A stretch of DNA of 64,000 bases from Microbacterium sp. SORGH_AS_0969 (GTDB lineage Bacteria; Actinomycetota; Actinomycetes; Actinomycetales; Microbacteriaceae). Positions 25,322 through 34,107 of the stretch are shown piece after piece. Made by a program: the position numbers and the translations under genes. Where the stretch lies: positions 3,720,001 through 3,784,000 of the forward strand of contig NZ_JAUTAG010000001.1 of assembly GCF_030818255.1 (NCBI RefSeq), given 5' to 3'. Every line of letters starts with the position of its first letter. The first letter of the stretch is position 1. The notes beneath the pieces were generated by a model. The model saw nothing but the letters and a program-made list of their open reading frames with translations, made no database searches and was not told the DNA's origin.

Positions 25322-25417
25322 GTGCGTTCCCTCCACGGCACCCGAAGAATCAATCTCACACACCCTAATGCGCGCCCGGTCGGAGTGTCCGGGATCGCTC
25401 AGCCGAGGAGGATACGC
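25322..25417. promoter_or_regulatory. Shared control region of pucR and the amine catabolic operon
   Basis: A 96-bp divergent gap. It ends with AGGAGG (25405-25410) seven bases before the mmsA ATG and carries GAGGGA for pucR on the other strand. No clear operator repeat was identified. Confidence 0.45.
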
Positions 25418-26905
25418 ATGACCCTGATCCGCCACCACATCGCCGGAGCCGCGCACGGTACCGACGCACGGACGGGAAACGTCTTCGACCCCGCGACCGG
25501 TCAGGTGCAGGCGCGCGTCGCGTTCGCCACCACCGCCGAGGTCGACGAGGCCATCGCCGCCGCGAAGGCGGCGCTCCCCGCGTGGCGGGCGACGAGTCTG
25601 ATCAAGCGCGCCGACGTGTTCTTCCGCCTCCGCCACCTCCTCGTCGAGCGCACCGACGAGCTCGCGGCGATCATCACCGCCGAACACGGCAAAGTGCTCT
25701 CGGATGCCAAGGGCGAGATCAGCCGCGGCATCGAGAACGTCGAGTTCGCCGCCGGTCTCGTGCACCTGCTCAAGGGCGAGCACGCCGAGCAGGTCAGCCG
25801 CGGCGTCGACGTGCACTCGGTGAAGCAGCCGGTGGGCGTGGTGGCGGCCATCACCCCGTTCAACTTCCCGGTCATGGTGCCGCTGTGGATGACGGCATCC
25901 GCCATCGCCTGCGGCAACACGGTCGTGCTGAAGCCGAGCGAGAAGGACCCGTCGGCGTCGCTGTTCCTCGCGAAGCTGTTCGAGGAGGCCGGGCTTCCCG
26001 CCGGTGTGCTGAACGTCGTGCACGGCGACAAGGTCGCCGTCGACGCGCTCCTGGACTCCCCCGACGTCCGCGCCGTGAGCTTCGTCGGCTCCACGCCGAT
26101 CGCGAAGTCCATCTACTCGCGCGCCGCCGAGAACGGCAAGCGCGTGCAGGCCCTCGGCGGCGCGAAGAACCACATGGTCGTCATGCCCGACGCCGACCTC
26201 GACTCCGCCGCCGACGCCGCCGTCTCGGCCGCCTACGGCTCCGCCGGCGAGCGCTGCATGGCCGTGTCGGTGCTGGTCGCGGTGGGCGACGACGTCGCCG
26301 ACTCGCTGGTGGAGAAGGTGGCATCCCGCATCGAGGGCCTCAAGATCGGACCCGGGACGGATGCCGCGAGCGAGATGGGTCCGCTCATCACGCGCGAGCA
26401 GCGCGACAAGGTCGCCTCGTACGTCACGGGAGCGGCGGCCGAGGGCGCCGAGGTCGTCGTCGACGGAACGACGCAGCAGTTCGAGGGCGACGGCTTCTTC
26501 ATCGGCGTCTCGCTCGTGGACCGCGTGGCCCCCGGCATGAAGGTGTACGACGACGAGATCTTCGGACCCGTGCTCTCGGTGGTGCGCGTCAAGACGTACG
26601 ACGAGGCCGTGGAGCTCATCAACTCCAGCCCCTTCGCCAACGGCACCGCCGTCTTCACGCGCGACGGCGGCACCGCCCGCCAGTTCGAGTTCGACATCGA
26701 GGTCGGTATGGTCGGCGTGAACGTGCCGATCCCGGTTCCGGTCGGGGCGTTCTCGTTCGGCGGCTGGCGCAACTCGCTCTTCGGCGACTCACACATCTAC
26801 GGGCCGGAATCGATCCACTTCTACACCCGCAGCAAGGTCGTGACAACGCGCTGGCCCGACCCGAGCGAGAGCCAGATCAGCCTCGGGTTCCCGAGCAACC
26901 ACTGA
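25418..26905 (+). CDS. mmsA: CoA-acylating (methyl)malonate-semialdehyde dehydrogenase
   Basis: 495 residues. Catalytic Cys in YGSAGERCMAVSV near 279; cofactor pocket motifs ITPFNFPVMVPLWM and VVLKPSEKDPSAS. The MmsA-specific C-terminal GGWRNSLFGDSHIYGPES is present. The ERCMA context separates it from ordinary ALDHs (GQxC) and indicates CoA-dependent oxidation of malonate or methylmalonate semialdehyde to acetyl- or propionyl-CoA. It leads an operon with an aminotransferase and another ALDH, fitting degradation of beta-alanine-type amino acids. AGGAGG supports this ATG. Confidence 0.92.
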   Translation: MTLIRHHIAGAAHGTDARTGNVFDPATGQVQARVAFATTAEVDEAIAAAKAALPAWRATSLIKRADVFFRLRHLLVERTDELAAIITAEHGKVLSDAKGEISRGIENVEFAAGLVHLLKGEHAEQVSRGVDVHSVKQPVGVVAAITPFNFPVMVPLWMTASAIACGNTVVLKPSEKDPSASLFLAKLFEEAGLPAGVLNVVHGDKVAVDALLDSPDVRAVSFVGSTPIAKSIYSRAAENGKRVQALGGAKNHMVVMPDADLDSAADAAVSAAYGSAGERCMAVSVLVAVGDDVADSLVEKVASRIEGLKIGPGTDAASEMGPLITREQRDKVASYVTGAAAEGAEVVVDGTTQQFEGDGFFIGVSLVDRVAPGMKVYDDEIFGPVLSVVRVKTYDEAVELINSSPFANGTAVFTRDGGTARQFEFDIEVGMVGVNVPIPVPVGAFSFGGWRNSLFGDSHIYGPESIHFYTRSKVVTTRWPDPSESQISLGFPSNH

Positions 26906-26923
26906 GCGCGGAAAGGTACAGCC

Positions 26924-28285
26924 ATGACCCTCACCTCCCCCGACCTCGACACCGACGCCCGGGTCCGCGCGAACGACCGCGGCCACGTCTTCCACTCCTG
27001 GAGCGCCCAGGCGCTCATCGACCCGCTGCCGGTCGCGGGAGGTTCGGGCGCGACGTTCTGGGACTACGCCGGCAACAGCTACCTCGACTTCTCGTCGCAG
27101 CTGGTGAACCTCAACCTCGGGCACCAGCATCCCGATCTCGTCGCCGCGATCCAGCGGCAGGCGGGCGAGCTCGCCACCATCCAGCCCGCGATGGCGAACG
27201 ACGTGCGCGGCGAACTCGCCCGGCGCATCGCCGAGGTCGCCCCCGAGGGCATGTCGAAGGTCTTCTTCACCAACGGCGGGGCGGATGCCAACGAGAACGC
27301 GGTCCGCATGGCGCGGCTGGTCACGGGCAAGCGCAAGGTGCTCGCGATGTACCGCAGCTACCACGGCAACACCTCCACCGCGATCACCCTGACCGGTGAC
27401 CCGCGCCGCTGGGCGAACGAGCCCGCCGACGCCTCGGTCGTGCACTTCTTCGGTCCGTACGCCTACCGCTCCGCGTTTCACGCGGCGGACGAGGCCGAGG
27501 AGACGGCCCGGGCACTGGAGCACCTCGAGCAGACGATCATCCTCGAGGGGGCGTCGACGATCGGCGCGATCATCCTCGAGACCGTGGTCGGCACGAACGG
27601 TGTGCTCGTGCCGCCGCCGGGTTACCTGCCCGGCGTCCGCGCCCTGTGCGACAAGTACGGCATCGTCTACATCGCCGACGAGGTCATGGTCGGCTTCGGG
27701 CGCATCGGCGAGTGGTTCGCGGTCGACGCGTTCGACGTGGTCCCCGACCTCATCACCTTCGCCAAGGGCGTGAACTCGGGCTACGTCCCGCTCGGTGGCG
27801 TCGTCATCTCCGACGCGATCGCGGCGCACTTCGACACCGTGGCCTTCCCCGGCGGCCTCACCTACTCGGGTCACCCGCTCGCGTGCGCGCCCGGCGTGGC
27901 CACGTTCGAGGTGTTCCGGCGCGACGGGATCCTCGAGCGGGTGCGGGACCTCGGCGAACGCGTCGTCGAACCGCGTCTGCGGGCCATGGCCGAACGGCAT
28001 CCGTCCGTCGGAGAGGTTCGCGGGCGCGGGCTCTTCTGGGCGATCGAACTCGTGCGCGATCGCGAGACGCGTGAGCCGCTCGTCCCCTTCAACGCGGCGG
28101 GGCCCTCGGCGGCGCCCATGACGGCGTTCGCGGCGGCGTGCAAGAAGGCGGGCCTCTGGCCGTTCACGCACTTCAACCGCGTGCACGTCGCCCCTCCCCT
28201 CGTCATCACGGAGGAGGAGCTGGTCCGCGGCCTCGACATCATCGACGAGGCGCTCACGGTGGCCGACGAGGCAGCGGCATCGTGA
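26924..28285 (+). CDS. Class III aminotransferase (omega-amino acid/amine type)
   Basis: 453 residues. The PLP lysine is in LITFAKGVNSGYVPLGG near residue 281; VFFTNGGADANENAVRMAR, YRSYHGNTSTAIT and ADEVMVGFGRIGEWF are class III motifs. Such enzymes transfer an omega-amino group (for example from GABA, beta-alanine or taurine) to pyruvate or 2-oxoglutarate. The neighbouring MmsA would oxidise malonate semialdehyde made from beta-alanine. Start ATG follows mmsA by 18 bp. Substrate is inferred from context. Confidence 0.9.
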   Translation: MTLTSPDLDTDARVRANDRGHVFHSWSAQALIDPLPVAGGSGATFWDYAGNSYLDFSSQLVNLNLGHQHPDLVAAIQRQAGELATIQPAMANDVRGELARRIAEVAPEGMSKVFFTNGGADANENAVRMARLVTGKRKVLAMYRSYHGNTSTAITLTGDPRRWANEPADASVVHFFGPYAYRSAFHAADEAEETARALEHLEQTIILEGASTIGAIILETVVGTNGVLVPPPGYLPGVRALCDKYGIVYIADEVMVGFGRIGEWFAVDAFDVVPDLITFAKGVNSGYVPLGGVVISDAIAAHFDTVAFPGGLTYSGHPLACAPGVATFEVFRRDGILERVRDLGERVVEPRLRAMAERHPSVGEVRGRGLFWAIELVRDRETREPLVPFNAAGPSAAPMTAFAAACKKAGLWPFTHFNRVHVAPPLVITEEELVRGLDIIDEALTVADEAAAS

Positions 28286-29706
28286 GAGTGCTCCACAACG
28301 TGATCGGCGGCGAGTCGGTCGCATCCGAGGGCACCCTGCTCGACCTCATCAGCCCGGTCACGGGCGAGGTCTACGCGCAGGCCCCGGTCTCGACGGACGA
28401 GGAGGTGGATGCCGCCGTCGCCGCCGCCGCGGCCGCGTTCCCGGCGTGGAAGCGCGCGACGCCGGCCCAACGTCAGCTCGCGCTGTTCCGCCTCGCGGAC
28501 GCTCTCGAGGCCCGCGCGGAGGAGTTCGCCGATCTCGAGTCGGAGGACACCGGGAAGCCGCGCGCCACCCTCGTCGCCGACGAGATCGTGCAGTCGGTCG
28601 ACCAGCTGCGCTTCTTCGCGGGTGCCGCTCGCGAGCTGAACGGTCGAGCCGCAGCGGAGTACGCCGAGGGATTCACCTCGTACGTGCGGCGCGAGCCGAT
28701 CGGCGTCGTGGCGCAGGTGACGCCGTGGAACTATCCGCTGAACATGGCCGTATGGAAGATCGGCCCCGCGATCGCCGCCGGCAACACGGTGGTGCTCAAG
28801 CCCAGCGAGACGACCCCGCAGACCACGGTGCTGCTGGCCGAGATCGCCGCGGAGATCCTGCCGCCGGGGGTCTTCAACGTCGTCCTCGGCGACCGCGACA
28901 CCGGCCGGGCGCTCGTCGAGCATCCGACGCCGCAGCTCGTCGCGATCACCGGGTCCGTCCGCGCCGGGATGCAGGTCGCGGCCTCGGCCGCACAGGGCCT
29001 CAAGCGCGTGCACCTCGAGCTCGGCGGCAAGGCGCCCGCGATCGTCTTTCCGGACGCCGACCTCGAGGCCGCGGCATCCGGAATCGCCGAGGCCGCGTTC
29101 TTCAACGCCGGACAGGACTGCACGGCGGCCACGCGCCTGCTCGTGCACTCGTCGCTGCACGATGCGTTCGTGGAGCGCCTCGTCGCGTATGTCGAGCAGA
29201 ACGTCCGCGTCGGAGCCCCGGACGATCCGGACGCGTTCTTCGGGCCGGTGAACAACCCCGACCAGCTGGCGCGCGTGGAGGGCTTCATCGATCGACTCCC
29301 CGCGCACGCGCGGGTCGCGACCGGCGGTACGCGCGTCGGCAACACCGGATGCTTCTTCGCGCCGACCGTCGTCACGGGTCTTCGTCAGGACGACGAACTC
29401 GTGCAGCAGGAGGTCTTCGGGCCTGTTCTCGCGGTGCAGTCGTTCGAGACCGAGGAGGAGGCTCTCGAGCTCGCGAACGGCGTGCCGTACGCCCTCGCCG
29501 CCTCGGTCTGGACGCGCGACAACGGCCGTTCGCTGCGGTTGAGTCGCGACCTCGACTTCGGGTGCGTCTGGATCAACGCGCACATCCCGTTCGTCTCGGA
29601 CATGCCGCACGGCGGGTTCAAGCACTCCGGATACGGCAAAGACCTGTCGATCTACGGCTTCGAGGACTACACGCGTCTCAAGCACGTCATGGCGAGCTTG
29701 GCGTAG
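28282..29706 (+). CDS. Aldehyde dehydrogenase, gamma-aminobutyraldehyde type
   Basis: 474 residues from a GTG overlapping the aminotransferase stop by GTGA. Catalytic Cys in FFNAGQDCTAATR near 279, Glu in HLELGGKAP. The early VTPWNYPLNMAVWK and the C-terminal HIPFVSDMPHGGFKHSGYGK match aminobutyraldehyde/betaine-aldehyde-type enzymes (PatD group). The likely reaction is NAD-dependent oxidation of 4-aminobutanal or a similar omega-aminoaldehyde to the amino acid, which the putrescine-type aminotransferase downstream would supply. Confidence 0.88.
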   Translation: MRVLHNVIGGESVASEGTLLDLISPVTGEVYAQAPVSTDEEVDAAVAAAAAAFPAWKRATPAQRQLALFRLADALEARAEEFADLESEDTGKPRATLVADEIVQSVDQLRFFAGAARELNGRAAAEYAEGFTSYVRREPIGVVAQVTPWNYPLNMAVWKIGPAIAAGNTVVLKPSETTPQTTVLLAEIAAEILPPGVFNVVLGDRDTGRALVEHPTPQLVAITGSVRAGMQVAASAAQGLKRVHLELGGKAPAIVFPDADLEAAASGIAEAAFFNAGQDCTAATRLLVHSSLHDAFVERLVAYVEQNVRVGAPDDPDAFFGPVNNPDQLARVEGFIDRLPAHARVATGGTRVGNTGCFFAPTVVTGLRQDDELVQQEVFGPVLAVQSFETEEEALELANGVPYALAASVWTRDNGRSLRLSRDLDFGCVWINAHIPFVSDMPHGGFKHSGYGKDLSIYGFEDYTRLKHVMASLA

Positions 29707-29714
29707 GGGCGCAC

Positions 29715-29744
29715 GGGGTCGGGCGGATTCGCCCGGCCCCTTTT
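29715..29744 (+). terminator. Rho-independent terminator after aldehyde dehydrogenase
   Basis: 11-bp stem (ggggtcgggcg 29715-29725, cgcccggcccc 29730-29740, one G-U pair) with a 4-nt loop and TTTT. It ends the mmsA operon before the Lrp gene. Confidence 0.9.
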
Positions 29745-29774
29745 GCGTACCCGCGCGCGGCGGCTCCGCACGAC

Positions 29775-29854
29775 GGTTTCCGTTGTGTTTCCGCGCTTTA
29801 AATTCCGAATTCATCATTGATATCCCCCTCGTCCCGCTGATACCGTCGCCCATC
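29775..29854 (+). promoter_or_regulatory. AT-rich control region of the Lrp-aminotransferase operon
   Basis: An AT-rich patch (tttaaattccgaattcatca near 29800) stands out from the GC-rich surroundings directly upstream of the Lrp gene. AsnC/Lrp proteins usually bind such DNA to control themselves and neighbours. Exact promoter elements are uncertain. Confidence 0.45.
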
Positions 29855-30325
29855 ATGAGTTCCGCGACTGATCGCAGCGTCACCCTCGACCGCGTGTCGA
29901 AGGCGATCGTCGAGCAGTTGCAGGAAGACGGGCGGCGTTCCTACGCCGAGATCGGCAAAGCCGTCGGTCTCAGCGAGACCGCCACGCGACAGCGCGTGCA
30001 GAAGCTGCAGGATGCCGGCATCCTGCAGATCGTCGCCGTCACCGATCCGCTGCAACTCGGCTTCGCCCGCCAGGCGATGATCGGCGTGCGGGTGTCGGGA
30101 GACACCCGCGTCGTCGCGGCCGAGATGGCGGAACTGCCGGGCGTGACCTACGTGGTCTCCACCGCAGGGTCGTTCGATCTGCTCGTCGAGGTCGTCTGCG
30201 AGAGCGACGACGACCTCATCGATCTGCTGAACGACCGCGTCCGCGCCCTGCCCGACGTCGTCTCGACCGAGACGTTCGTCTACCTCAAGCTCCACCGACA
30301 GCTCTACAACTGGGGAACACGATGA
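29855..30325 (+). CDS. Lrp/AsnC-family transcriptional regulator
   Basis: 156 residues. N-terminal helix-turn-helix (IVEQLQEDGRRSYAEIGKAV, then GLSETATRQRVQKL) and C-terminal RAM ligand-binding domain (QAMIGVRVSGDTRVVAAEM, FDLLVEVVCESDDDL). It overlaps the aminotransferase gene by ATGA and is thus a co-transcribed local regulator, probably sensing an amine or amino acid substrate of the cluster. Confidence 0.92.
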   Translation: MSSATDRSVTLDRVSKAIVEQLQEDGRRSYAEIGKAVGLSETATRQRVQKLQDAGILQIVAVTDPLQLGFARQAMIGVRVSGDTRVVAAEMAELPGVTYVVSTAGSFDLLVEVVCESDDDLIDLLNDRVRALPDVVSTETFVYLKLHRQLYNWGTR

Positions 30326-31716
30326 CCCTTCTCGACACCGACCACGACGCGGCCCTCCAGGCGAAGGCCCGCGACCATCTCTGGATGCACTTCTCCCGTC
30401 AGTCGGTGATGACCGACGGGCCCGGCGTGCCGATCATCGTCAAGGGCGAGGGTCACCACATCTTCGACTCCACCGGCAAGCGCTACATCGACGGGCTCGC
30501 GGGCCTGTTCGTCGTCAACGCCGGGCACGGACGCCGCCGCATCGCGCAGGCGGCGGCGAAGCAGGCCGAGGAGCTCGCGTTCTTCCCGCTCTGGTCGTAC
30601 GCGCACCCCGCCGCGATCGAGCTCGCCGAGCGACTGGCGAACCTCGCCCCGGGCGACCTCAACCACGTCTTCTTCTCCACCGGCGGCGGCGAGGCGGTCG
30701 AGACCGCGTTCAAGCTCGCCAAGCAGTACTGGAAGACGCAGGGCAAGCCCACCAAGCACAAGGTCATCTCGCGCGCGATCGCCTACCACGGCACGACCCA
30801 GGGAGCCCTCGCGATCACCGGGCTGCCGGTGATGAAGCACATGTTCGAGCCGGTCACCCCCGGCGGCTTCCGGGTGTCGAACACGAACTACTACCGCGCC
30901 GAGGAGTCCGGTTTCGGCGGCGGGACCCCCGAGGAGTTCGGCCTGTGGGCCGCGGACCGCATCGAGCAGATGATCCAGTTCGAGGGGCCCGAGACCGTCG
31001 CCGCGGTCTTCCTCGAGCCCGTGCAGAACGCGGGCGGATGCTTCCCCGCCCCGGCCGGCTACTTCCAGCGGGTGCGCGAGATCTGCGACAGATACGACGT
31101 GCTGCTCGTCTCCGACGAGGTCATCTGCGCCTTCGGCCGCCTGGGCCACTACTTCGGCGCCTCGGCGTACGACTACCAGCCCGACATGATCACGTTCGCC
31201 AAGGCCGTGACCAGCGGATACTCCCCTCTCGGCGGCACGATCATCAGCGACCGGATCTACGAGCCCTTCGCCCACGGCGACGCCTCGTTCCCGCACGGCT
31301 ACACCTTCGGCGGGCACCCCGTCTCGGCCGCAGTGGCGCTCGAGAACCTCGACGTGTTCGAGGAAGAGGGGCTGCTGGAGAACGTGCGGACGAACTCGCC
31401 GCTGTTCCGCTCCACGCTCGAGCAGCTGCTCGACCTGCCCATCGTCGGCGACGTGCGCGGCGACGGCTACTTCTTCGGCATCGAACTCGTCAAGGACAAG
31501 GCGACGAAAGAGACCTTCGACGACGACGAGTCCGAACGGCTGCTGCGCGGCTTCCTGTCGAAGGCCCTGTTCGACGCGGGCCTGTACTGCCGCGCCGACG
31601 ACCGGGGCGACCCCGTCATCCAGCTCGCCCCTCCTCTGACCCTCGGCCCCGCCGAGTTCACCGAGATCGAGCAGATCCTCCGCTCGGTCCTCACCGAGGC
31701 GTCGAACCGCCTCTGA
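30322..31716 (+). CDS. Class III aminotransferase, putrescine/diamine-pyruvate type
   Basis: 464 residues. PLP lysine in MITFAKAVTSGYSPLGG near 294. The N-terminus DHLWMHFSRQSVM and the motif AIAYHGTTQGALAITGL are those of the putrescine/cadaverine-pyruvate aminotransferase (SpuC-like) group. It would convert a diamine to the amino-aldehyde used by the upstream aldehyde dehydrogenase. Coupled to the Lrp regulator gene. Exact diamine is inferred. Confidence 0.9.
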   Translation: MTLLDTDHDAALQAKARDHLWMHFSRQSVMTDGPGVPIIVKGEGHHIFDSTGKRYIDGLAGLFVVNAGHGRRRIAQAAAKQAEELAFFPLWSYAHPAAIELAERLANLAPGDLNHVFFSTGGGEAVETAFKLAKQYWKTQGKPTKHKVISRAIAYHGTTQGALAITGLPVMKHMFEPVTPGGFRVSNTNYYRAEESGFGGGTPEEFGLWAADRIEQMIQFEGPETVAAVFLEPVQNAGGCFPAPAGYFQRVREICDRYDVLLVSDEVICAFGRLGHYFGASAYDYQPDMITFAKAVTSGYSPLGGTIISDRIYEPFAHGDASFPHGYTFGGHPVSAAVALENLDVFEEEGLLENVRTNSPLFRSTLEQLLDLPIVGDVRGDGYFFGIELVKDKATKETFDDDESERLLRGFLSKALFDAGLYCRADDRGDPVIQLAPPLTLGPAEFTEIEQILRSVLTEASNRL

Positions 31717-31719
31717 CCC

Positions 31720-31755
31720 CGACAGGGATGCCGACGCCACCCCTGTCGGCATCCC
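31720..31755 (+). terminator. Overlapping alternative hairpins after the aminotransferase gene
   Basis: Two mutually exclusive stems: gggatgccgac (31725-31735) with gtcggcatccc (31745-31755), 11 bp; and cgacaggg (31720-31727) with ccctgtcg (31741-31748), 8 bp. There is no T run. They could be a Rho-dependent end, an attenuator or an mRNA stabiliser before the permease. Confidence 0.5.
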
Positions 31756-31887
31756 CTCCGCTCCGGCGGCAGCACCCCGCCGCACACCCCCGACGACACC
31801 GACCCACGCTTCCCCGGCACCACCCTCGCCGACACCCCCGCTCCCACCCCGAGCGGTGCTCCCGATGCTGTACCCGACACCATCTCC

Positions 31888-31908
31888 GGTCACGACCGCG
31901 TCGTGACC
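31888..31908 (+). promoter_or_regulatory. 21-bp perfect palindrome in permease leader
   Basis: ggtcacgac (31888-31896), cgc, gtcgtgacc (31900-31908). It lies 11 bases before GGAGG of the permease. It may be an operator or an RNA hairpin that hides the ribosome site. Confidence 0.5.
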
Positions 31909-31928
31909 CGCACCCTCTTGGAGGAGCC

Positions 31929-33353
31929 ACGAACGACAACCTCGGTGCCGCGACGGCACCCGCGAACTCGGGCGCGAAGCTCGCCCGCACCCTCGGTCTC
32001 TGGTCGATCGTCGGCCTGGGCCTGGGCTACATGACCCCGACCGTCGTCTTCGACACCTTCGGCCTCGTCGCCGAGAAGACGAACAACGTCGTGCCCGCCG
32101 CGTACGCGGTGGCGCTCGTCGTGCTCGTGTTCACCGCGATCAGCTACGGGAAGATGGTCCGCGTCATCCCCAGCGCCGGCTCCGCGTACACGTACGCGCG
32201 CGAGTCGATCCACCCCGGCGTCGGCTTCGTCGTCGGCTGGACCGCACTCATCGACTACATGCTGCTGCCCATGGTGAACGCGCTGATCCTGCGCAGTTAC
32301 ATGGAGGCGCTGTTCCCCGACGTCCCGGGCTGGATCTGGGTCGTCGTGTTCACCGCCGGCGTGACCGGCGTCATCTACCTCACGATGCGCGGCACCTCGA
32401 ACGTCAACATGATCCTGCTGGTGTTCTCGATCCTCGTGATGACGGTCTTCGTGGTCATGGTGTTCGTGCAGCTCGTCGGCGGCGCGGGAGCCGGCACCGC
32501 GGTTTCGCTCGCTCCCTTCGCCCACAGCGAGGTGCAGTTCGGCGCAGTCCTGGCCGGAGCGACCGTCGTCTGCTTCTCGTTCATCGGGTTCGACGCGGTG
32601 TCGATGTATTCGGAGGAAGCGAAGACGCCGAGGATCATGCCCCGCGCGATCCTGCTCACGCTCATCGCGGGTGGCGTCATCTTCCTCGTCGCGGCGTACT
32701 TCACCCAGTTGCGCTTCCCCGACTCGACCGCTTTCCCGCAGGAGGCGATCGAGGACAGCACCCTGCCCGAGATCGGCGTGCAGGTCGGTGGCCCCGTGCT
32801 GCAGGCCGTGCTGACCGCGGCCGGGTTCGCGGCGACGCTCGCGTCGTGGCTGGCCTCGCACGCGTCGGTCTCGCGCATGCTCATGGTGATGGGCCGCAAC
32901 AACGTGCTCCCCCGCCGGATCTTCGGGTTCATCAACCCCAAGACGCACACCCCCACGGTCTCGATCGTCATCGTGGGCGTGGTGAGCCTGCTGGCGATCG
33001 CGTTCACGCTCGAGCAGATCGCGGCGTACATCAACTATGGCGCCCTGGTCGCGTTCTCGTTCGTGAACATCTCGGTCATCGCGTGGTTCGCGATCCGCAA
33101 GGGCCTGCGCAAGACGCCCGGCGACGTCATCCGATACATCGTGATGCCCGGTATCGGTCTGCTGCTGACGGCCCTGCTGTGGGTGAACCTGGACATGCAT
33201 GCCCTCATCGGCGGTCTCATCTGGACCGCTCTCGGCGTCGTGTACCTCGTGATCCTCACGCGCGGCTTCCGTCGTCCGATCGCCTCGTTCGACGAGAACC
33301 AGCCGGTCACCGGGGTCAACAAGACGCTCCCCGGTCCGCATTCGGAGATCTGA
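31929..33353 (+). CDS. APC-family amino acid/polyamine permease (no canonical start codon)
   Basis: About 474 residues with 12 hydrophobic helices. ARTLGLWSIVGLGLGYMTPT is helix 1, and IPSAGSAYTYARESIHPGVG, FSFIGFDAVSMYSEEAKTP and FLVAAYFTQL are typical APC-superfamily segments. No ATG, GTG or TTG stands near the expected start. GGAGG at 31920-31924 is followed four bases later by ACG at 31929, where an ATG would be expected. The next in-frame ATG is inside helix 1. The frame is otherwise intact. It probably imports the diamine or amino acid degraded by the flanking enzymes. Confidence 0.85.
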   Translation, partial: TNDNLGAATAPANSGAKLARTLGLWSIVGLGLGYMTPTVVFDTFGLVAEKTNNVVPAAYAVALVVLVFTAISYGKMVRVIPSAGSAYTYARESIHPGVGFVVGWTALIDYMLLPMVNALILRSYMEALFPDVPGWIWVVVFTAGVTGVIYLTMRGTSNVNMILLVFSILVMTVFVVMVFVQLVGGAGAGTAVSLAPFAHSEVQFGAVLAGATVVCFSFIGFDAVSMYSEEAKTPRIMPRAILLTLIAGGVIFLVAAYFTQLRFPDSTAFPQEAIEDSTLPEIGVQVGGPVLQAVLTAAGFAATLASWLASHASVSRMLMVMGRNNVLPRRIFGFINPKTHTPTVSIVIVGVVSLLAIAFTLEQIAAYINYGALVAFSFVNISVIAWFAIRKGLRKTPGDVIRYIVMPGIGLLLTALLWVNLDMHALIGGLIWTALGVVYLVILTRGFRRPIASFDENQPVTGVNKTLPGPHSEI

Positions 33354-33384
33354 AGCCAGGGCCTGACAACCGCGCTGGCAACCG

Positions 33385-33426
33385 CGTCGGCCGCGACATC
33401 CCTCACACGGGGTGTCGCGGCCGACG
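33385..33426 (+). terminator. Long hairpin after the permease
   Basis: 14-bp perfect stem cgtcggccgcgaca (33385-33398) with tgtcgcggccgacg (33413-33426), 14-nt loop. No long T run but strong enough to end transcription. Confidence 0.75.
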
Positions 33427-33571
33427 CTGTTCCGCGCTCCGGAGATCCCGCCCGCCCGAGGCGCGGTGCGCGCCGCAGCACGGTCGACCGGAGAGTCGGT
33501 TCCGGAACGCGGGACGCGGGCGAGGGGCCGGCGACCCGCCGCGGGCCTGCGCCCGAGGGTACGCTGCGTCG

Positions 33572-34107
33572 ATGCGCATGATCGACGGCTCCCACCGGAC
33601 CACGTGGACCATCGACGTCGGCGGGCTCAGCCGTGACGCTTTGATCGAGCGACTCGACGCCCACGGCATCCATCGCAATCCCTTTGCGGAAACCCTCCTC
33701 GCGGATGCCGTCTTCGACGACGCCGCGCGCGAGACGGTCACGGTGGTCGAGAGATCCGTCGCCGACCTGGGATTTCCGGACGGCGCGACCCTGCCGCAGG
33801 TCTTCGACGCAGCCGCCCGGCACGGTCTCGGGCTCTGTCCGCCGGGCGCCGCGCCGTACCTGCGCCTGGCCACCCTCGATCAGGCGAGCGCTCCCGACAG
33901 CATCCTGAGTACCGGCCGCGCACCGACGGGTTCCGTGAACGTCGCCTCCCCCGTGCTGCGCGCCGACCACGACTACCCCAAGGGCTTCTACCTGCGCGTC
34001 ATCGGGGGGTCCCCTGGCTTCGCGGGTACCGCTGCGACGACGAGCACGTGCTGTCGCCGGGCGATCGCTTCGCGTTCCGGGTGCCCGCGGGCGAGCCAAA
34101 CTCCTGA
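33572..34107 (+). pseudogene. Conserved hypothetical protein, frameshifted near the 3' end
   Basis: Starts ATG 33572 (MRMIDGSHRTTWTIDVGGLS) and reads well to GFYLRVIGG at about 34009. There the frame is lost in a run of G then C (34004-34014). Moving one frame restores WLRGYRCDDEH, LSPGDRF and a stop at 34105-34107, giving a total near 178 residues. A single missing base, most simply a C, explains this. It may be a real mutation or a sequencing error. I recall similar proteins being labelled helicase without support; the function is unknown. The stretch ILSTGRAPTGSVNVASPVLR is characteristic. Confidence 0.7.

Noticed and set aside
31890..33341. Minus-strand open frame opposite the APC permease
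   Set aside because: His/Asp/Arg-rich shadow with no motif; the sense strand encodes clear membrane helices.
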